A stretch of DNA of 64,000 nucleotides, from assembly GCF_963678635.1 (NCBI RefSeq), contig NC_087062.1, forward strand, positions 99,811,705 through 99,875,704, read 5' to 3'. The translations under genes and the position numbers were made by a program. The notes beneath the pieces were generated by a model. It was given only the letters and a program-made list of their open reading frames with translations. It was not told where the DNA came from and made no database searches. Below are positions 63,545-64,000 of the stretch, in pieces (position 1 is the first letter of the stretch; every line of letters begins with the position of its first letter). This stretch comes from Symsagittifera roscoffensis. Lineage: Eukaryota; Xenacoelomorpha; Acoela; Convolutidae.

Positions 63545-63935
63545 AGCGGATTTAGGGGGGGGGGGGGGGTTCGACTTCATGCCGACCCAAAGGGTCCCCC
63601 TTTGTACTATTTTGAGATACCATTCTTGGTGAGGGACCCTAAAATTTTTCTAAAAGTGTCTTCGGTGCCAATCTATAATAATTTAGAGGGGAGCGCCCGC
63701 CGAAAAAACGCGTTTTTTTGGTCCACATTTTCCACACAGTGCCTAAAAATGCCTTTTTTGATCTTTAGTTTCAAAAATTTGTCTGCTGCGCAGAAATTTT
63801 GGTCAAATTAGGGGCTGTATAGTGATTTGGGAGAGCTCAAAAAATCAATTTGGTCGACCTAAAAAAAAGGCCGACAAAACTTTCAAAGTTTTTTTGAAAA
63901 TCCGCCCCCTCTCGAGAAATTTCTAGATTCGCGCT
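63545..63935 (+). mobile_element. G-tract inverted-repeat element (copy 2, plus orientation)
   Basis: Begins AGCGGATTTAG followed by a run of about 15 G and TTCGACTTC; ends CTAGATTCGCGCT, whose complement AGCGCGAATCTAG mirrors the start. It is homologous to the inverted copy at 60549-60915. The form GCGGATTTAGGGGG resembles ends of non-autonomous hAT-type elements in several animals, but no 8-bp target duplication was confirmed. Confidence 0.6.
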
Positions 63936-64000
63936 TAATTGGATGTAAAATATCTATTTACACCTGAATTCGGGAAGTCGATATCTTCAATGTGTATAAA

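Overview
The window is eukaryotic and almost certainly from an animal. It is filled by transposable elements, has no operon-like or bacterial signals, and carries a split non-LTR retrotransposon, short inverted-repeat elements, a 258-bp tandem array, long poly-G runs and one plausible host exon with a GT splice donor. Conserved TTTTCAG-type splice acceptors and G-tracts would suit a nematode or another invertebrate, but the species cannot be fixed from sequence alone.

Layout: three copies of one giant Ty3/Gypsy-type LTR retrotransposon family lie head to tail on the + strand. Copy A (1-6035) is only its 3' end: an uninterrupted 1561-codon part of a second ORF, a 3' UTR and an LTR. Copy B (7063-29381, 22.3 kb) is structurally complete: LTR, primer-binding site, 2.3-kb leader with a 14-bp minisatellite, gag, two zinc knuckles, protease, reverse transcriptase/RNase H, integrase, a Pol tail ending in a macro domain, an inter-ORF region with a conserved splice acceptor, an approximately 2.9-thousand-codon second ORF ('ORF2'), 3' UTR and LTR. 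Copy C (30052-54648, 24.6 kb) is the oldest and most decayed. It has lost the integrase, carries a mutated protease motif, contains a three-fold tandem repeat of about 1.82 kb in ORF2 and has a 376-bp inverted-repeat element inserted in its 5' LTR. Copies B and C are both flanked by perfect 3-bp target duplications (AAC and AGT). Copy C split a CR1-like LINE reverse-transcriptase reading frame that rejoins in frame across the insertion.

The unusual biology is the coding content. Besides normal Ty3/Gypsy enzymes, the family encodes (i) a macro domain of the OARD1/TARG1-like type at the end of Pol, with the usual catalytic loop replaced in both copies, (ii) an SGNH/GDSL hydrolase domain in ORF2 with the Ser, Gly, Asn and Asp/His blocks visible, (iii) a second, degenerate SGNH-like domain, and (iv) a huge C-terminal region of unknown function with conserved Cys/His clusters, a basic stretch and a SUMO-interaction-like motif. 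ORF2 is probably expressed from a spliced RNA, because TTTTATTTTCAG lies at the same place upstream of ORF2 in both copies. The + strand of the elements is also strongly enriched for the hexamer CTTGAG, in more than one codon phase.

Region 54.6-64 kb is host or old-repeat DNA: the LINE 3' end, five 258-bp repeats, diverged AT-rich repeats, two opposite-facing copies of a G-tract inverted-repeat element, and one Ser/Gly-rich candidate first exon. No tRNA, rRNA or CRISPR was seen.
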